Positions 21,963-32,217 of a DNA stretch of 64,000 nucleotides are shown one piece after another (position 1 is the stretch's first letter; every line of letters begins with the position of its first letter). The DNA lies in NCBI GenBank assembly GCA_022494885.1, contig JAGVSM010000913.1:1-64000 (forward strand), given 5' to 3'. Position numbers and translations under genes: made by a program. The DNA is from Micrasema longulum (Eukaryota; Arthropoda; Insecta; Trichoptera; Brachycentridae). Under the pieces are notes generated by a model. It had not been told where the DNA came from. It searched no databases and saw only the letters and a program-made list of their open reading frames with translations.

Positions 21963-22853
21963 CATGGTGGGTTCAGAAAACAACAGGAATTTAAAATTTC
22001 GAGGTTCGATTTTTTTTTTAATGTTGCTATACATGCCTCTGAAGTATGCTTAACTTTTCGGCTGTATTTATTGTTTACTTTGTCTGTGGCAGCCGCTAAT
22101 GTATGACGTGTTTGGCATGCTATGCCTGCTCGGCGATTTTCGTCTTGGCGATCGAGAATGCCTCCACTGCACTGAAACGATTGAGCCTTAATTTCGACGT
22201 CATATCCGTAAATCTAAGTTGCTTCACCTGTAATATTACGTAATAGTAATTCTGCATCGTCATTGACTTCATTTAGTGACGCCAGAGCTACTTTATCGAA
22301 ATTTATAAATTTTGGAACAATTTTTTCTACCAAAACCCAAAACATTAAAAAAAAAAATTGCCATTAGCCAATTAATATGCCAACATCATCAGCGGCTTTT
22401 TGATTGTTATTCGACGATTGTTCATAAACATTTCATTAACCTTTTCCACGTTTTACAGGTTGTTGATGTGCTGGGGCGTCCTGGCTGTTCGTCATTTTCA
22501 ACGTATTCACGGCTATATTGGAAAACGCTTATACTCCTTGTAAACTCTTGTTTTACTCATAGCAGACTCAATATAGGTCTTTGTTAACATTTCACATACT
22601 TTGTTTTACTTTATTTAATTCTTTGCATAAAATTTGATACAAATTCTTCGATCCATTCATTTTAACTAACGGAAATCGGCAAGCTCATAAAACCACGTCT
22701 AAATTTAGCGGATGCTACAAACAATAAATACAGTTGAAAATTTATGTATACTTTAGGAACATGTATAGCAACATAATTTTCTTTAAATTTGACAATCGGA
22801 CTCTTCAAACAAACGAAATTTAAAAATTCCTTTTATTTTCTGAACACACCTCG
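21963..22853 (-). mobile_element. mariner element (irritans/SETMAR-like), internally deleted
   Basis: Long imperfect terminal inverted repeats enclose a transposase relic. The left end reads CATGGTGGGTTCAGAAAACA; the inverted right end reads CGAGGTGTGTTCAGAAAATA. Further inside, both arms share GTTGCTATACATG and CTGTATTTATTGTTT. Length is 891 bp against about 1.3 kb for a full mariner, so part of the coding region is gone. A TA lies directly before the left end; the right flank is mutated. Confidence 0.8.
22090..22690 (-). pseudogene. mariner transposase remnant
   Basis: Minus-strand translation in shifting frames follows the mariner transposase order. First comes the N-terminal helix-turn-helix region (SAMSKTRVYKEYKRF), then YVENDEQPGRPSTSTT, the second DNA-binding helix region (NNRRITIK, AADDVGILIG), KIVPKFINF, and the stretch around the first catalytic residue (NDDAELLLRNITGEA, YGYDVEIKAQSFQ). 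At least three frameshifts and two stops occur. Family members have ITGDES where this has ITGEAT, as if three bases were lost, removing the first catalytic Asp. Nothing recognisable follows ENRRAG, so the second half, with the other two Asp, is deleted. It is clearly non-functional. Confidence 0.85.
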
Positions 22854-23049
22854 AATAATTTATTGTGTTTTACTACCAGATGAAGAGTCATACGATGATT
22901 TGTGAGACTCAGTAGATTTTAATTAAATATTACATTTATGTGAAATAACACAGAGTGAACTGAAATTGGGTGATGCATCGATTAGGCAAATCGGCAAATC
23001 GACCAGTCGTACGTTTGTAAACCTTCGCCTGAAACTATATTATAAAACC

Positions 23050-24125
23050 TTTGAACCTTTGTATGCTGATGATGCTATGCTTCTTGCTTACAACAAAGAA
23101 AAACGGCAATTTTTGGTAACAAAGGTCTACGATGTATGCTAAGGAAGCGATTTGCTGACAAATGTCGATAAATCGAATGTCATGGTTTTTTAACGAAATA
23201 AAAGTATGACTTAATGTGAAATATATAATTTTTTTATTAGTATTATTTTATTATTTTTATTTATTTATCAAAAAGCATACAAAAAGGAAAATAAATAAGC
23301 AATTCGTCAGCTGGTGCTTATAGTTCAGTTCTCATATATATAAACAAAATGTTATCTCTCAAATTCTTTAACATATAAAAACTCTTATAACTATGAAAAA
23401 AAATAAATGTGTATTCCCATGTGCACTGGAAATATGTTAAACGTAGACAAAAAAATTGGTCAAATAAAAAAAGAAAAACATCAAAAAATTCAGTACAAAA
23501 ACCACGTTCTAAAAGCCAGATTTTCAGCATACTTCTTTCTCTTGAGCCTAATAAGTAGAGGAATTTGAAAATCTGGGAAGTATGTTTACTGGGGATGGAA
23601 TAACTAAGAAATATATTGAAAGGAGAACTTAAATCAACCTTCGCAAATAATTATGTGTCCTGGTCCTGACCCTGATGAATGAGAGCAAAGTATTGACTTG
23701 GAAAAACGGAATGCAATCTCTCAGGCGAATATGTGGTAAAACTATGTACAATCGATGCACCAATGTTGAGAACCGTACATTATGTAAGGTTGAGATAAGC
23801 ATTATCGACAAAATCAAGAAAGGAGCTTTGCGTTGGTTTGGACATATTGAGCAAATGAACAGCGAAATAACAGCTAAAAATATCTACAATTCAAATGTTT
23901 ATTGGATACAGAAATAGAGAAAGAACGAGAAAGACATGGCATGACCAAATAAAACAAATACTTGAAGATAGACATGTTAAAAGTCGAAATAATCGCGGGC
24001 AAATAAGACGCGCGTGCATGAGAAAATGTATGAATGTATGGGAAGCGAGATTTCTATGCAAAGCTAGGGTGATGTGGCGTTCTATCCTCTCTGCCTACCC
24101 TTACGGAGAAACGGTGTGAGGGTTT
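23050..24125 (+). pseudogene. LINE type 1 reverse-transcriptase remnant
   Basis: Shifted frames encode a non-LTR reverse-transcriptase C-terminal half. LYADDAMLLA at about 23070-23100 carries the YADD catalytic motif. After it come KVYDVC, a stop, LLTNVDKSNVMVF at about 23150-23190, then NLGSMFTGDGITKKYIERR at 23565-23625. After that the domain continues as GMQSLRRICGKTMYNRC, LRWFGHIEQMN, a frameshift near 23900, RKTWHDQIKQILEDRHVKS, ACMRKCMNVWEA and WRSILSAYPYGETV, ending GGTGTGAGGGTTT. The family type resembles RTE-like endonuclease/RT elements, but the clade was not fixed. About 330 bp of foreign sequence separates the VMVF and MFTGDG parts. Everything before YADD is lost. Confidence 0.85.
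23215..23545 (-). repeat. Probable LINE-tail insertion inside LINE type 1 remnant
   Basis: This AT-rich segment lies between reverse-transcriptase blocks that are nearly adjacent in the family. On the minus strand it ends in TTTGTATGCTTTTTGATAAATAAATAAA, a hairpin-plus-TAAA tail like the LINE 3' ends at 36.15 and 43.31 kb. The 70-codon minus-strand frame in it has no recognisable domain. Confidence 0.5.
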
Positions 24126-24349
24126 AATTGTTTTTGTTTTCTTTGGGACCTTAATTTCCTTTTATTTATTCTCCTTTTCATGGATCATTTTTCTGTCTCC
24201 TCTTGACGTATTTACTAATCCCACATTCTATACATTTCTTACTACATCATGAAAAGTAATAAATAAATAATTTAAGTAAAACATTTATATACAAAAGCTG
24301 TTACAGCCCAGAAAAACCAGCTGTTAAAAAAATAAATAAAATACAAATC

Positions 24350-24545
24350 AGTTCACCTTACATTCTAAAGGTCTTATTTTAAATTCCTGGCAGGGTGGAA
24401 GTGAAATATAAAATTTAAAAAAAATACAAATGTTCCTGGAGCATAAAAATGATAACTTTTTGTAATGATTATCAAACTACGATGCATTTGAATTTCTAAT
24501 TCAGGACCGTATGGGTGCGGAAAATGTGATGATGATTATGATAAC
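24350..24545 (+). mobile_element. SINE C, degenerate headless copy
   Basis: Starts in the B-box region (AAAGGTCTTATTTTAAATTCCTGGCAGGGTGGAAGTGAAAT), has TTCCTGGAGCATAAAAATGATAAC in the body position and ends in GTGATGATGATTATG. It aligns with the variant copies at 39.1 and 56.2 kb. Confidence 0.5.
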
Positions 24546-25517
24546 GAATCATGAGAAAAGACAAAGATGTCTCTTTATGTGGCAGATCTTTGTTTGGTAA
24601 TAAAATGTTTAATATTTTCAGTATTCGGATCAAAAGAAAAGACTTTTTAATCAGATGAGAGCTTTTTTGGAAGGAAAATAATGAAATCTCAAATACAGCT
24701 TATTTTTTCCCAATTTTCTTAAAAGAGAAAATAATTATTTTGCTTTTCAAATTTGAAAATTCTTACAAAAAGGCTTTTTTTTCGCATTTTCTGAAAATCA
24801 CATTTTGTTGCTCAAGTAATGATGATTGATTTACAAACTTAAATCACTTCAATCGTTCTCTCTGGTGCAATATAATGAAATGTTTTTTTTTTAATAGTTG
24901 ATTGACAAAATTGATAAAAAGTATTATTAATGTATCGACATTATGTATTTTGATTGAATGCTATGAATCAAGGAAAAAAAATCTAACTATTCTTAAAACC
25001 CCTAAATCGTGCATTAATTTTGATTTTACTATAAAGGCAGCAACATTATTATTGAATTACAAAAGATTTTAGATTTTTTTGCTTCGCAAAGTTGGTAAAT
25101 TCACCAAAGATCAACTGCTTCCGATAAAACTTGCAATGACATTATCTTATATTTTCAAACTCCCGGCCTCTTGAAACTTATGATGTCAAATTTAACAGGA
25201 TTTTAAGCGGTAAAATAATGAAAATTTATTTTATTTTATGACGAAAACGCCACAAAAGCCTGAAAATCATTTAAAAATTAAGGCACATGGCGAAATTACG
25301 TTGAAATCGTAATAACAATTTACTTTCTCGTAGTTTTTCAGAGTTAGCCAACCTTTCATTCGCAATAGACTTTAAACATTTAAAAAAGTAAATTTGACTA
25401 ATCGAATTGTTTTGCGGAGTGGTTGCAGAAACTTTTAAAATAAAACAATAAACTGAAAAGTTGTGAGGTCACTCTTATTCACTTAATCTGCTCCTTAGGT
25501 GGGCGTTTAAAAGCAGG
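24546..25517. other. AT-rich stretch, nothing recognised
   Basis: No shared repeat or domain seen. The last bases precede the end of a hAT MITE. Confidence 0.4.
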
Positions 25518-25831
25518 CAGTGGCGAGCAGTGATTTATTTTAAAGGTAATCTACAAACAATTTTCATTCGTTTGTGAAACATGTTAGTACACAATAAATA
25601 AGCAATATAATTATAAATAGCTTTTTTTCTGTAGTTCTGTGAAAATCAACTGATACAACATTTATTTTTACCTTTGCAGTATACATAGCTTTATTCTACA
25701 CTATTTTAATACAACACATGTCGTATGTGATATTTAATTATGTCAACAGTGTCTTATCAAAGAAAAATAGTCCTTTAGAAATAATGTTAGAAATACTAGT
25801 CTCCAAATGGAAAATATTCAAATAACATTTG
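25518..25831 (-). mobile_element. hAT-type MITE, family K copy 3, truncated
   Basis: Begins with the terminal CAGTGGCGAGCAGTGATTTA (inverted 3' end). It aligns in reverse with copy 2 through TAGTGTAGAATAAAGC, CAAAGAAAAATAGTCC and CCAAATGGAAAATA. It stops where the SINE B head begins, so the other end is missing. Confidence 0.75.
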
Positions 25832-25990
25832 TGCAGTCTCCGTGGTGTAGTAATAAAAATGCTTGACTTGAAGGTTTTGGTTTAGATTCTTGGTGAGAAC
25901 ACACCAATTCAATGTAATTTTTCTCAAGCTTGGGTGTTCTATTTAATCACTGTAATTAGGCCTTTTGGCCTGTTGTGGTGCTAAAAAAAC
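25832..25990 (+). mobile_element. SINE B, divergent copy
   Basis: AGTCTCCGTGGTGTAGTAATAAAAATGCTTGACTTG keeps the A box. The B box has decayed to GGTTTAGATTC. The body GAACACACC...CTCAAGCTTGGGTGTTCTATTTAATCACTGTAATTAGGCCTTTTGGCC is clear. Confidence 0.8.
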
Positions 25991-26059
25991 GGGAAAATAA
26001 CGGTGAAACTGACATGAAAAACAATTACAAAAAGAGTTAATTATTAAATTTAAACAACA

Positions 26060-26725
26060 GTATGAGTGTTTTCGACCTTAAAAAATGATAAACAATGAAA
26101 ACAACAAAACACAAACAAACATTTAAGTTTGTAAGTTAAAATTCTTAATGGAAGTGCATTGTAATTTATTATATAAATAAAAGACGAGTGATACTTTAAT
26201 CCACAAATTTGGAATATCCAGTGATAATGATCCTTAAGATAAAAATAACTTTATTTCATATAACTTTGAATTATTTATCCTTACCTCTGTTTTGTATAAA
26301 TACATTGAACTCCTTAATAAAGATACCAGTCTCGAAGATGTCGCGAAAGCGATAAAACTGGATATTTCTAATTTGTGGATTAAAGTATCACTCGTTTTTT
26401 TATTTATATAATAAAAAAATGAAAACATTAGTTTTAATTTTTATTACAAACAGGAATCAAATTAAGTATTTGACCAGTTTCAATGCTTTTTAAAGTACCG
26501 TAAGATTATTTTTAGTTCTGTGTGTGTTTTCTGCAATCTGAGAAATGCCGTTTTTATGATCGACACTATTTTTAAATGGTGATTATTACAGCTTTTTTGT
26601 ATTGTTTATAGCAAAACATAGAATCGACCTTACTGCACCCGATAACATCAATATCATTTTTTTGCAAAATTGTAGACTGGCTGTTTTTTGCACAACTACG
26701 TTCAATTAGTAATTAAAGTATTTAA
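26060..26725 (+). mobile_element. MITE family F, copy 1 (interrupted)
   Basis: The internal blocks match the other copies: AATGATAAACAATGAA, then after an inserted element TATTTGACCAGTTTCAATG, AAGTACCGTAAGATT, GTGTTTTCTGCAATCTGAGAAATGCC, GACCTTACTGCACCCGATAACAT, and the terminal inverted repeat GACTGGCTGTTTTTTGCACAACTACGTTC, followed by AATT. The left end is not recognisable. Confidence 0.75.
26166..26414. mobile_element. TIR element, ~57-bp inverted repeats, nested in MITE F
   Basis: TTATTATATAAATAAAAGACGAGTGATACTTTAATCCACAAATT at the left returns inverted at 26356-26414, almost without mismatch, giving a 249-bp element. The centre holds GTCGCGAAAGCGATAAAACTGG, itself a small hairpin. A related end (AAGTATCACTCGTCTTTTATTTT) occurs alone at about 52717-52740. 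The frame at 26234-26428 runs through the TIR and is not a gene. Confidence 0.8.
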
Positions 26726-27270
26726 AACAAATAGTGACCAAACAGCAGCAGAACAAAACAGTATCACGCAATTTCGCCGCTACGTATGAAGGATCAGCCT
26801 ATTCGGTACGCCCAAAGAGTTTAAGTTATCACTTCAAAAAAGTTTCTCTATCGCTGTTGCTTCTGGCAAAAAGCACTACTTTGGTAGCTTTTATTTAGCG
26901 ATCTCTCTCCATTCAAATATAATCCCTACAAACAAGGCGTCAAATGTTTATTTCGCTCGGCAGTAAAAACAAACGATTCGAGCTGTGGTCCCCGGATTAG
27001 TTGGCTGTTATTATTCATGGCAATCGGAATAAACTTTCATTCAGTCGTCGTAGTTTGCCAAACAACAAACTGGTATTATTTCAATTGGTGAATACATCGC
27101 ATCGGGATATTTGCTCCAAGCAAATCAAATCAATATGGCGATGGAAAACTGTAATCACGATTTCTCATAAAATATTTATTTATTTTAGAAACAAACGTTT
27201 CCCACATAGGTAATAAGCACGATCATTCCACGTTCAGGCAGATAAAAACCGTAATGTGTGTAAAATAGAA
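26726..27270. other. Unassigned, moderately CpG-containing stretch
   Basis: The region 26790-27220 is less AT-rich than average. A 70-codon plus-strand frame (27001-27213) shows no recognisable domain. Confidence 0.35.
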
Positions 27271-27274
27271 CCAG

Positions 27275-27620
27275 AATCCTGAATGAACGTTTTCGAATCG
27301 ATGGCTACTCTCGGGTAAAATCCCGTTAAAGGAAATCAAGTTCGTATAAGTCGGTCTTGTAGTGTTATGATTAGCGCATTTGCTTATCATTCTTGAAGTT
27401 CCTAGTTCCATTCCCGGCAGATTCAACGTGAAATTTTTATTCTATTAGTGGTTTAACTCAGCAGTTTTTTAATTTTCTTGGACTGGAGCCTAAAGCATAT
27501 GACTGATCACCTTACCGCACATGTAACAAAAACGATCTAGATACGCTACGATTTTAATGCCAATACAGCATTCTATGCACCACTGAGTGTGGATCAGGCA
27601 TATGATGATGGTGATGATAA
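27275..27620 (+). mobile_element. SINE C variant with extra upstream module
   Basis: An upstream block, GTTTTCGAATCGATGGCTACTCTCGGGTAAAATCCCG (27288-27325), precedes the tRNA-like head GTCGGTCTTGTAGTGTTATGATTAGCGC. The B box is decayed (TAGTTCCATTCCCGG). The body holds CTTGGACTGGAGCCTAAAGC, GACTGATCACCTTACC and GCCAATACAGCATTCTATGCACCA. The same block precedes the heads at 39.0 and 56.3 kb (minus). Confidence 0.75.
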
Positions 27621-27727
27621 AATAAACATAATAATATGTTTTATCGAAATACCTCAGAAAAATAATTGAAATCAAGCATTTTTTAAAAAAGTTCGAAAAT
27701 AACAAAATAAAAACACAAACCTAATTT

Positions 27728-28213
27728 TTTTTTTTTTTATATATAAATATTTGGACCCCTGTATTTAGTAGCCTTACGTGTCATGTACAAGGCTAAGGTA
27801 CTCGGAAAAAAATCGTTTTTGTTTGTCTTGGAAATGGGATGTTCGATCACTGATTTTGGTTTATTATCTTTATGAGTCCAATCACCATTGTTGCAAAGTT
27901 CAAGAACAATGGCGCGTGATAACTACTTTTAACTACAGTGTGGATATCTGTTAAGGATATTCGATCTTTCCTGCATTCTGCTTCAAGATTATGGCGTTGC
28001 AAACTGAAAAATGGGCCCTGAAATAACAGATGTTCTATATTCTGTGAAGAAATATCATCGCATGGACAATAGTCATCATTCCTTAATTTAAACCTAAATA
28101 GATAACTTCTCATAGCTCCGTGTCCGGTAAAAATTTGGGTCGTTTCGAAAGTACTTTGGTGATGATGACGGAAGTTTGCTGCATCGCCAGCGTTGGGAAA
28201 AACATTAAGTAAC
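27728..28213 (-). mobile_element. 5'-truncated R1/Jockey-like LINE insertion, 15-bp TSD
   Basis: ACACAAACCTAATTT is repeated exactly at 27713-27727 and 28214-28228. Between the copies lies a minus-strand insert with a poly-A tail (T run at 27728-27740). It carries the C-terminal end of a non-LTR retrotransposon ORF2 and stops abruptly at the upstream target copy. This is the standard outcome of target-primed reverse transcription with premature termination. Confidence 0.9.
27847..28213 (-). pseudogene. ORF2 C-terminus of R1/Jockey-like LINE
   Basis: About 121 codons are open to the stop at 27847. The segment TQIFTGHGAMRSYLFRF followed by C-P-C-D, then NIEHLLFQGPF and LQRHNLEAE, follows the pattern found downstream of the RNase H domain in R1, Jockey and I elements: TGHG...YL.RF...C.C...HLLF.CP...R. 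One usual Cys is Gly here (LLFQGPF), so decay has begun. Endonuclease, reverse transcriptase and most RNase H sequence are absent because of the 5' truncation. The upstream limit is the target duplication, so the apparent start codon is not biological. Confidence 0.8.
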
Positions 28214-28228
28214 ACACAAACCTAATTT

Positions 28229-28389
28229 AGTAACGCTATATGCCGCTACATATTTTTTTTTCATAACTTAACCAAGGCTTGTAGTACATAAGACGCCTGC
28301 ATTGATACATATTTTATTCGCAATCGTATTGTATCTGATCATTTGCTTTATTCACCGAGATTGTAAAAAAAAAGTAATAAACCTCCGAT
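28229..28389. other. AT-rich spacer
   Basis: Nothing recognised. Confidence 0.4.
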
Positions 28390-28450
28390 CATACCCAGCA
28401 CCTGAGGTATTGTAGAAAAACGCGCTTATCGGTAGACCACGAGGCAGACG
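28390..28450 (-). repeat. Degenerate tRNA-like SINE C head
   Basis: The plus-strand text CAGCACCTGAGGTATTGTAGAAAAACGCG...GTAGACCACGAGGCAGAC is the reverse of a SINE C head (GTCnGCCTCGTGG...). No body is attached. It could be a solo head or coincidence. Confidence 0.4.
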
Positions 28451-28710
28451 AATTTTTACCTGAAAGTAGTCATTGATCACTCATCATGAATAAATTCATT
28501 TCGCCTATTTTTCACGTTCTGCCAGGACACGTGAAAAGTAAATGAAAACCGTTATTTTTAAAACGATTTTTTGATAACTGGATAAATATGACGAATTGGG
28601 ATACATTTTCACAAAGCTTTTTATTCAACAAAAACAAGGCAATAAACAACATTGGCTAGTGCTAAGAATTTATAACCACCAATCAAAATTGATTGCATTT
28701 TTTTTATGTA
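28451..28710. other. AT-rich spacer
   Basis: Nothing recognised. Confidence 0.4.
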
Positions 28711-28713
28711 ATT

Positions 28714-28975
28714 CAGTGTGAGTCGGCCTCGTGGTGTAATGTTCAGCGCATTTGCCTACCATGCAAGAGGTCTCGTGTTTAATTCCCTCCCAACATGGTT
28801 AATACGAAATATTATTTAAAATGTTGTTTTTGAATTAGAATATTTCATAGTGTCTAGATTGGTACCTGAAGCCTAATTTAAATTGATCACCTTACCTTCA
28901 TGTAACAAAAATGATCAGGATCGCTGCAATTGGTTTACCAATACCTTTGCACCTTTGCGGAAAATAAATGATAAT
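28714..28975 (+). mobile_element. SINE C, full-length copy
   Basis: Head GTCGGCCTCGTGGTGTAATG with A box, TTGCCTACCATGCAAGAGG, B-box region CTCGTGTTTAATTCCCTCC. The body has AATATTTCATAGTGTC, AGATTGGTACCTGAAGCC, TTGATCACCTTACCTTCATGTAACAAAAATGATC and CCAATACCTTTGCACC. Best single guide to the family layout in plus orientation. Confidence 0.85.
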
Positions 28976-29294
28976 AAACTCATTTCAGATACATAGGTAC
29001 ATGATAAAAAATATTAATGTTTATATATTAGTCTTTACAATATGTATGTACTTATTTATGCAATAAATTTATAAATCGAAATTAAATTAATTTCACATGC
29101 GTATTATAATACAGAATCGCCTATATGGAACGTATAGAATTACATTTGACATTTGACATTTAGGTGTGTCGAAAAAATGTTTCTTTTACAAAATAAGTTT
29201 TACGCGTGTACTCATATAATATTGTAAATTCAAATAAATTCTTTATAATGTTTGTGATACTTTTTTATGCCAATAACTTCAAAACACGATGAAA

Positions 29295-29571
29295 TTAATT
29301 ATTCATAGATGGCGCTTTTATAATTTTTTATTGAAAAATGCCATTTTTACGTTTATCTTCAATGAAAATTTTACAAAACTTGGTTTGCGGAGACTTTACA
29401 CTATATTAATTGTAACAAATACCTTAACAATATAATTTGGCTCCTTTTCGCAAAATGGTGTACAAAACAAAAAAAATATCTAATTTTTTGTTTTATTTTC
29501 CATTGAAAATAAACGCAAAAATGGTATTCTTCAATAAAAAATGATAAAAACGCCATCTATGAATAATTATT
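29295..29571. mobile_element. Foldback element P, ~75-bp arms
   Basis: TTAATTATTCATAGATGGCGCTTTTATAATTTTTTATTGAA... at the left returns inverted as ...TTCAATAAAAAATGATAAAAACGCCATCTATGAATAATT at the right, total about 277 bp. The arms also pair through GCCATTTTTACGTTTATCTTCAATGAAAAT. Class uncertain. Confidence 0.75.
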
Positions 29572-29711
29572 TTTATATTTTCGTTTAGAATCACCCTAAG
29601 GTGAATTAATTTACACATTTAAAATAAAAATAAAAAATAAAGACAAATATTAAATTTAATTTTAACTACAATATACATAAAAGAAATACAAGAGCGTCAA
29701 ATAATTCTGTA

Positions 29712-29955
29712 CCTCAGAGGCAGACGGATGCAAATCCAGTATTTGATGAAATGTCATTTCAATTTTCGTATCCAGTTTATGATCATGTCCATTGATTTTG
29801 AAGAAATGTAAGGCTTATACTGAAAAACCAATGTATGCGGATACTAATAATACAAACAAATGTTCTGAATTATTAGAAATCACTTAGAGAAAGTAAATTC
29901 TTTAGGCCATTGTTCAACATTTGACGTTAGGATTTGCATCCGTCTGCCTCTGAGG
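29712..29955. mobile_element. Tc1/mariner-type MITE, perfect TIR, TA duplication
   Basis: CCTCAGAGGCAGACGGATGC (continuing to 29737) is repeated inverted without mismatch at 29930-29955. TA flanks both sides (29710-29711 and 29956-29957). Total length 244 bp. Perfect TIRs suggest recent insertion. The interior has no transposase frame. Confidence 0.8.
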
Positions 29956-30321
29956 TAAAAAAATGAACTAGCGAACAACCTAAGACTAACAAAAAATGAA
30001 ACATTTTTTGTAGGCCGTGTGGTGAAAATGAAACATTTTTTGTATATAGCAATAAATTTATACAATTCACTTTTTAATGACCTAAGAATTATACCAAATA
30101 TAAACGTATTAAAAAAAACCTTAAATAAAACTGTTCTTACAGCTCGTTTGACGAGTGATATGTGATGTTATTTTATCGAGTTATTATTAAAACTATTCTG
30201 TCATAATATATTATATCCCCTCATACCAGCACTTATGCTGATCGGGAATATTTCTTAAATATGAAATATGTAATGTAATGTAATATGTTAAGTTAAAAAT
30301 ATGTATTTTATATTTATATAG

Positions 30322-30665
30322 TTGGATAATTTATATAGCGCCATTTATGTGAAAATCACCTCAAGGGCGCTGTACAATTAATAAATATCCCAGTACGTCT
30401 TGCAGCTACAGAGCGCATGGACGGTTGGGATTCTTGTTCCTCGTTTTCAATTAAGTTCAATAAAAAATTATACCAGTTAGGAGCTAGATTACAGAACGTC
30501 TTGCAGCTACAGAGCGCATAGACAGTTAGAAATTTAGTCCCCATTTACACATTTTAAAAATTGACAAATGAGTTTATTGTATTAATGATTTTTAAAATAA
30601 AAAAATATGCTACTAAGCGTATAGACGATCGGAATTCTAGACCCCATTGACAAAATTTTGATTTT
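30322..30665 (+). repeat. Modular repeat E, copy 2
   Basis: GGATAATTTATATAGCGCCATTTATGTG, GAAAATCACCTCAAGGGCGCTGTACAATTAATAAATATC, then three units: CGTCTTGCAGCTACAGAGCGCATGGACGG, CGTCTTGCAGCTACAGAGCGCATAGACAG and a decayed CTACTAAGCGTATAGACGATCGG. Each is followed by an (A)TTCTAG or TTTAG-CCCCAT-like stretch. The 62-codon minus-strand frame is incidental. Confidence 0.7.
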
Positions 30666-31439
30666 TTTAAGTTGATATATGAAAGCTAGATAACCGTCAT
30701 AAATAACTAAATCTAATAACTAAAAATAGGTACCAGGGCTCGTATTACAATTGGAAGTTAATTTTTATCTTCAATATTATCTACAAAGTAAAATTAAATT
30801 TTGTGTAAAAAAAAAAAATTAAGTATCCATTTTTTTTTCTAAACATGTTGGTTACCGAGGAAGATACTTTAAATTTTCAGACAAATACGCACACTTTTGT
30901 ACATCAGTATAGATTTTACTTTATACCGTTTCGATATGTACCGATGAAGACAGTGTTTGTAATAGACCGCCAGGACAGTTTTAATCGCATTCCATGATCT
31001 CTGTTTATGTGGTCCGGATGTTTGTAAATCTCGATTGCTTATTTAACCAACCGAATTTATGCATATTTTGTTTGATTGTTACTTTCAAAATTTTTTAAAG
31101 TCTTTGTACAAAATTATTTTATATCTAAAGGGTACAAGGCTAATAATATTTTCCAAATAATGTTGCGCCGAGGCCAATATGGGTAATTTGTTTGACACAT
31201 ACATTATTTATCGCGCGGAAATATCCAATTTTATTATTTTACTATTTATAATTTATTGAACAATTCTCTTTTTTTTTAAATATATAGGTATGTAATAAAA
31301 AAAAGAGTTACCCACAAATTATATAGAAAATCGTTCAAATTTTTTATCTACTTATTCAGGTTTTTTTTTTTAAATAAAAAACATTCAACGATGCTTTAAG
31401 TATTTTAAGATATTTAATATGTCTCATTTTGATTTTGAA
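30666..31439. other. AT-rich stretch, nothing recognised
   Basis: No shared repeat or domain seen. Confidence 0.4.
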
Positions 31440-31502
31440 TCTAAATTTGTTAGAACAGAGAGGGAAAACATTTTTGGGAAGGAAATATAAAAGTCTAGGT
31501 AT
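31440..31502 (+). repeat. Foldback repeat A, arm fragment
   Basis: CAGAGAGGGAAAACATTTTTGGGAAGG followed by AAAAGTCTAGGTATT matches the arm of copy 1 at 81-145. Nothing else of the family is attached. Confidence 0.7.
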
Positions 31503-31791
31503 TCCCTTTCAACATATTTTATATTATTGATTGATTTGGTGTTTATTTTGTAAAACTCCATGTTTTAACTTATAATATTAGAAATCGAACACTGATTTGA
31601 GTCTACTGAACACTTTGTATTTTTACAAATATACAAATATAAAAATAAAAACTTCGTGACAATTGTTTCGCCTTATAGGGCATTTCAAACGAATGTGAAG
31701 ATTATATGGACTGAATGTCCTTATATGGTTATATAATTCAAGGTACTTAAGTAGAAAATAAAATTAATCTTATGAAATATAGCATGTACAT

Positions 31792-32217
31792 TAATGAGGA
31801 ACTTCAGCCCTACGGGAAATTGGATACAAAAAATGTTTTCTTACGCGGGGTAAAAATTAGAGCATTAAATTGTACCACAAAGTTTCTTGAAAATGTACAG
31901 AAAAAATAATAATAAATATTTTGATAAAAACGCACTACTTTAAATGGCGTCACTGGTTCATGTGAATCAACCTATGATCTGAGAGCTATGGAAGATTTCC
32001 GGTCTGCTTGTCGCTTCTGGACCAATGGGAAGAACTGAATGAGAATAAGCGGAAATGAACCTCTGACGTCACACGCGGAGTTATTTCGGAAATACAAAAC
32101 TTTAATAAATCGTAGCGCCGATAATACGACATGTAAACATTTAAAAAAATATTGACTTAGTTTAACAGTCTATTAACAAATAAAAAATTTGAAAAAAAAC
32201 ACTGAACTTCCTCATTA
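31792..32217 (+). mobile_element. TIR element J, copy 1
   Basis: TAATGAGGAACTTCAG at the left and CTGAACTTCCTCATTA at the right form inverted ends with one mismatch. Inside, CCTACGGGAAATTGGATA and GGTAAAAATTAGAGC match copy 2 at 62.8-63.2 kb in reverse, as does CGCGGAGTTATTTCGGAAAT. The interior also holds a TGACGTCA palindrome (32064-32071). No coding frame. Confidence 0.75.
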
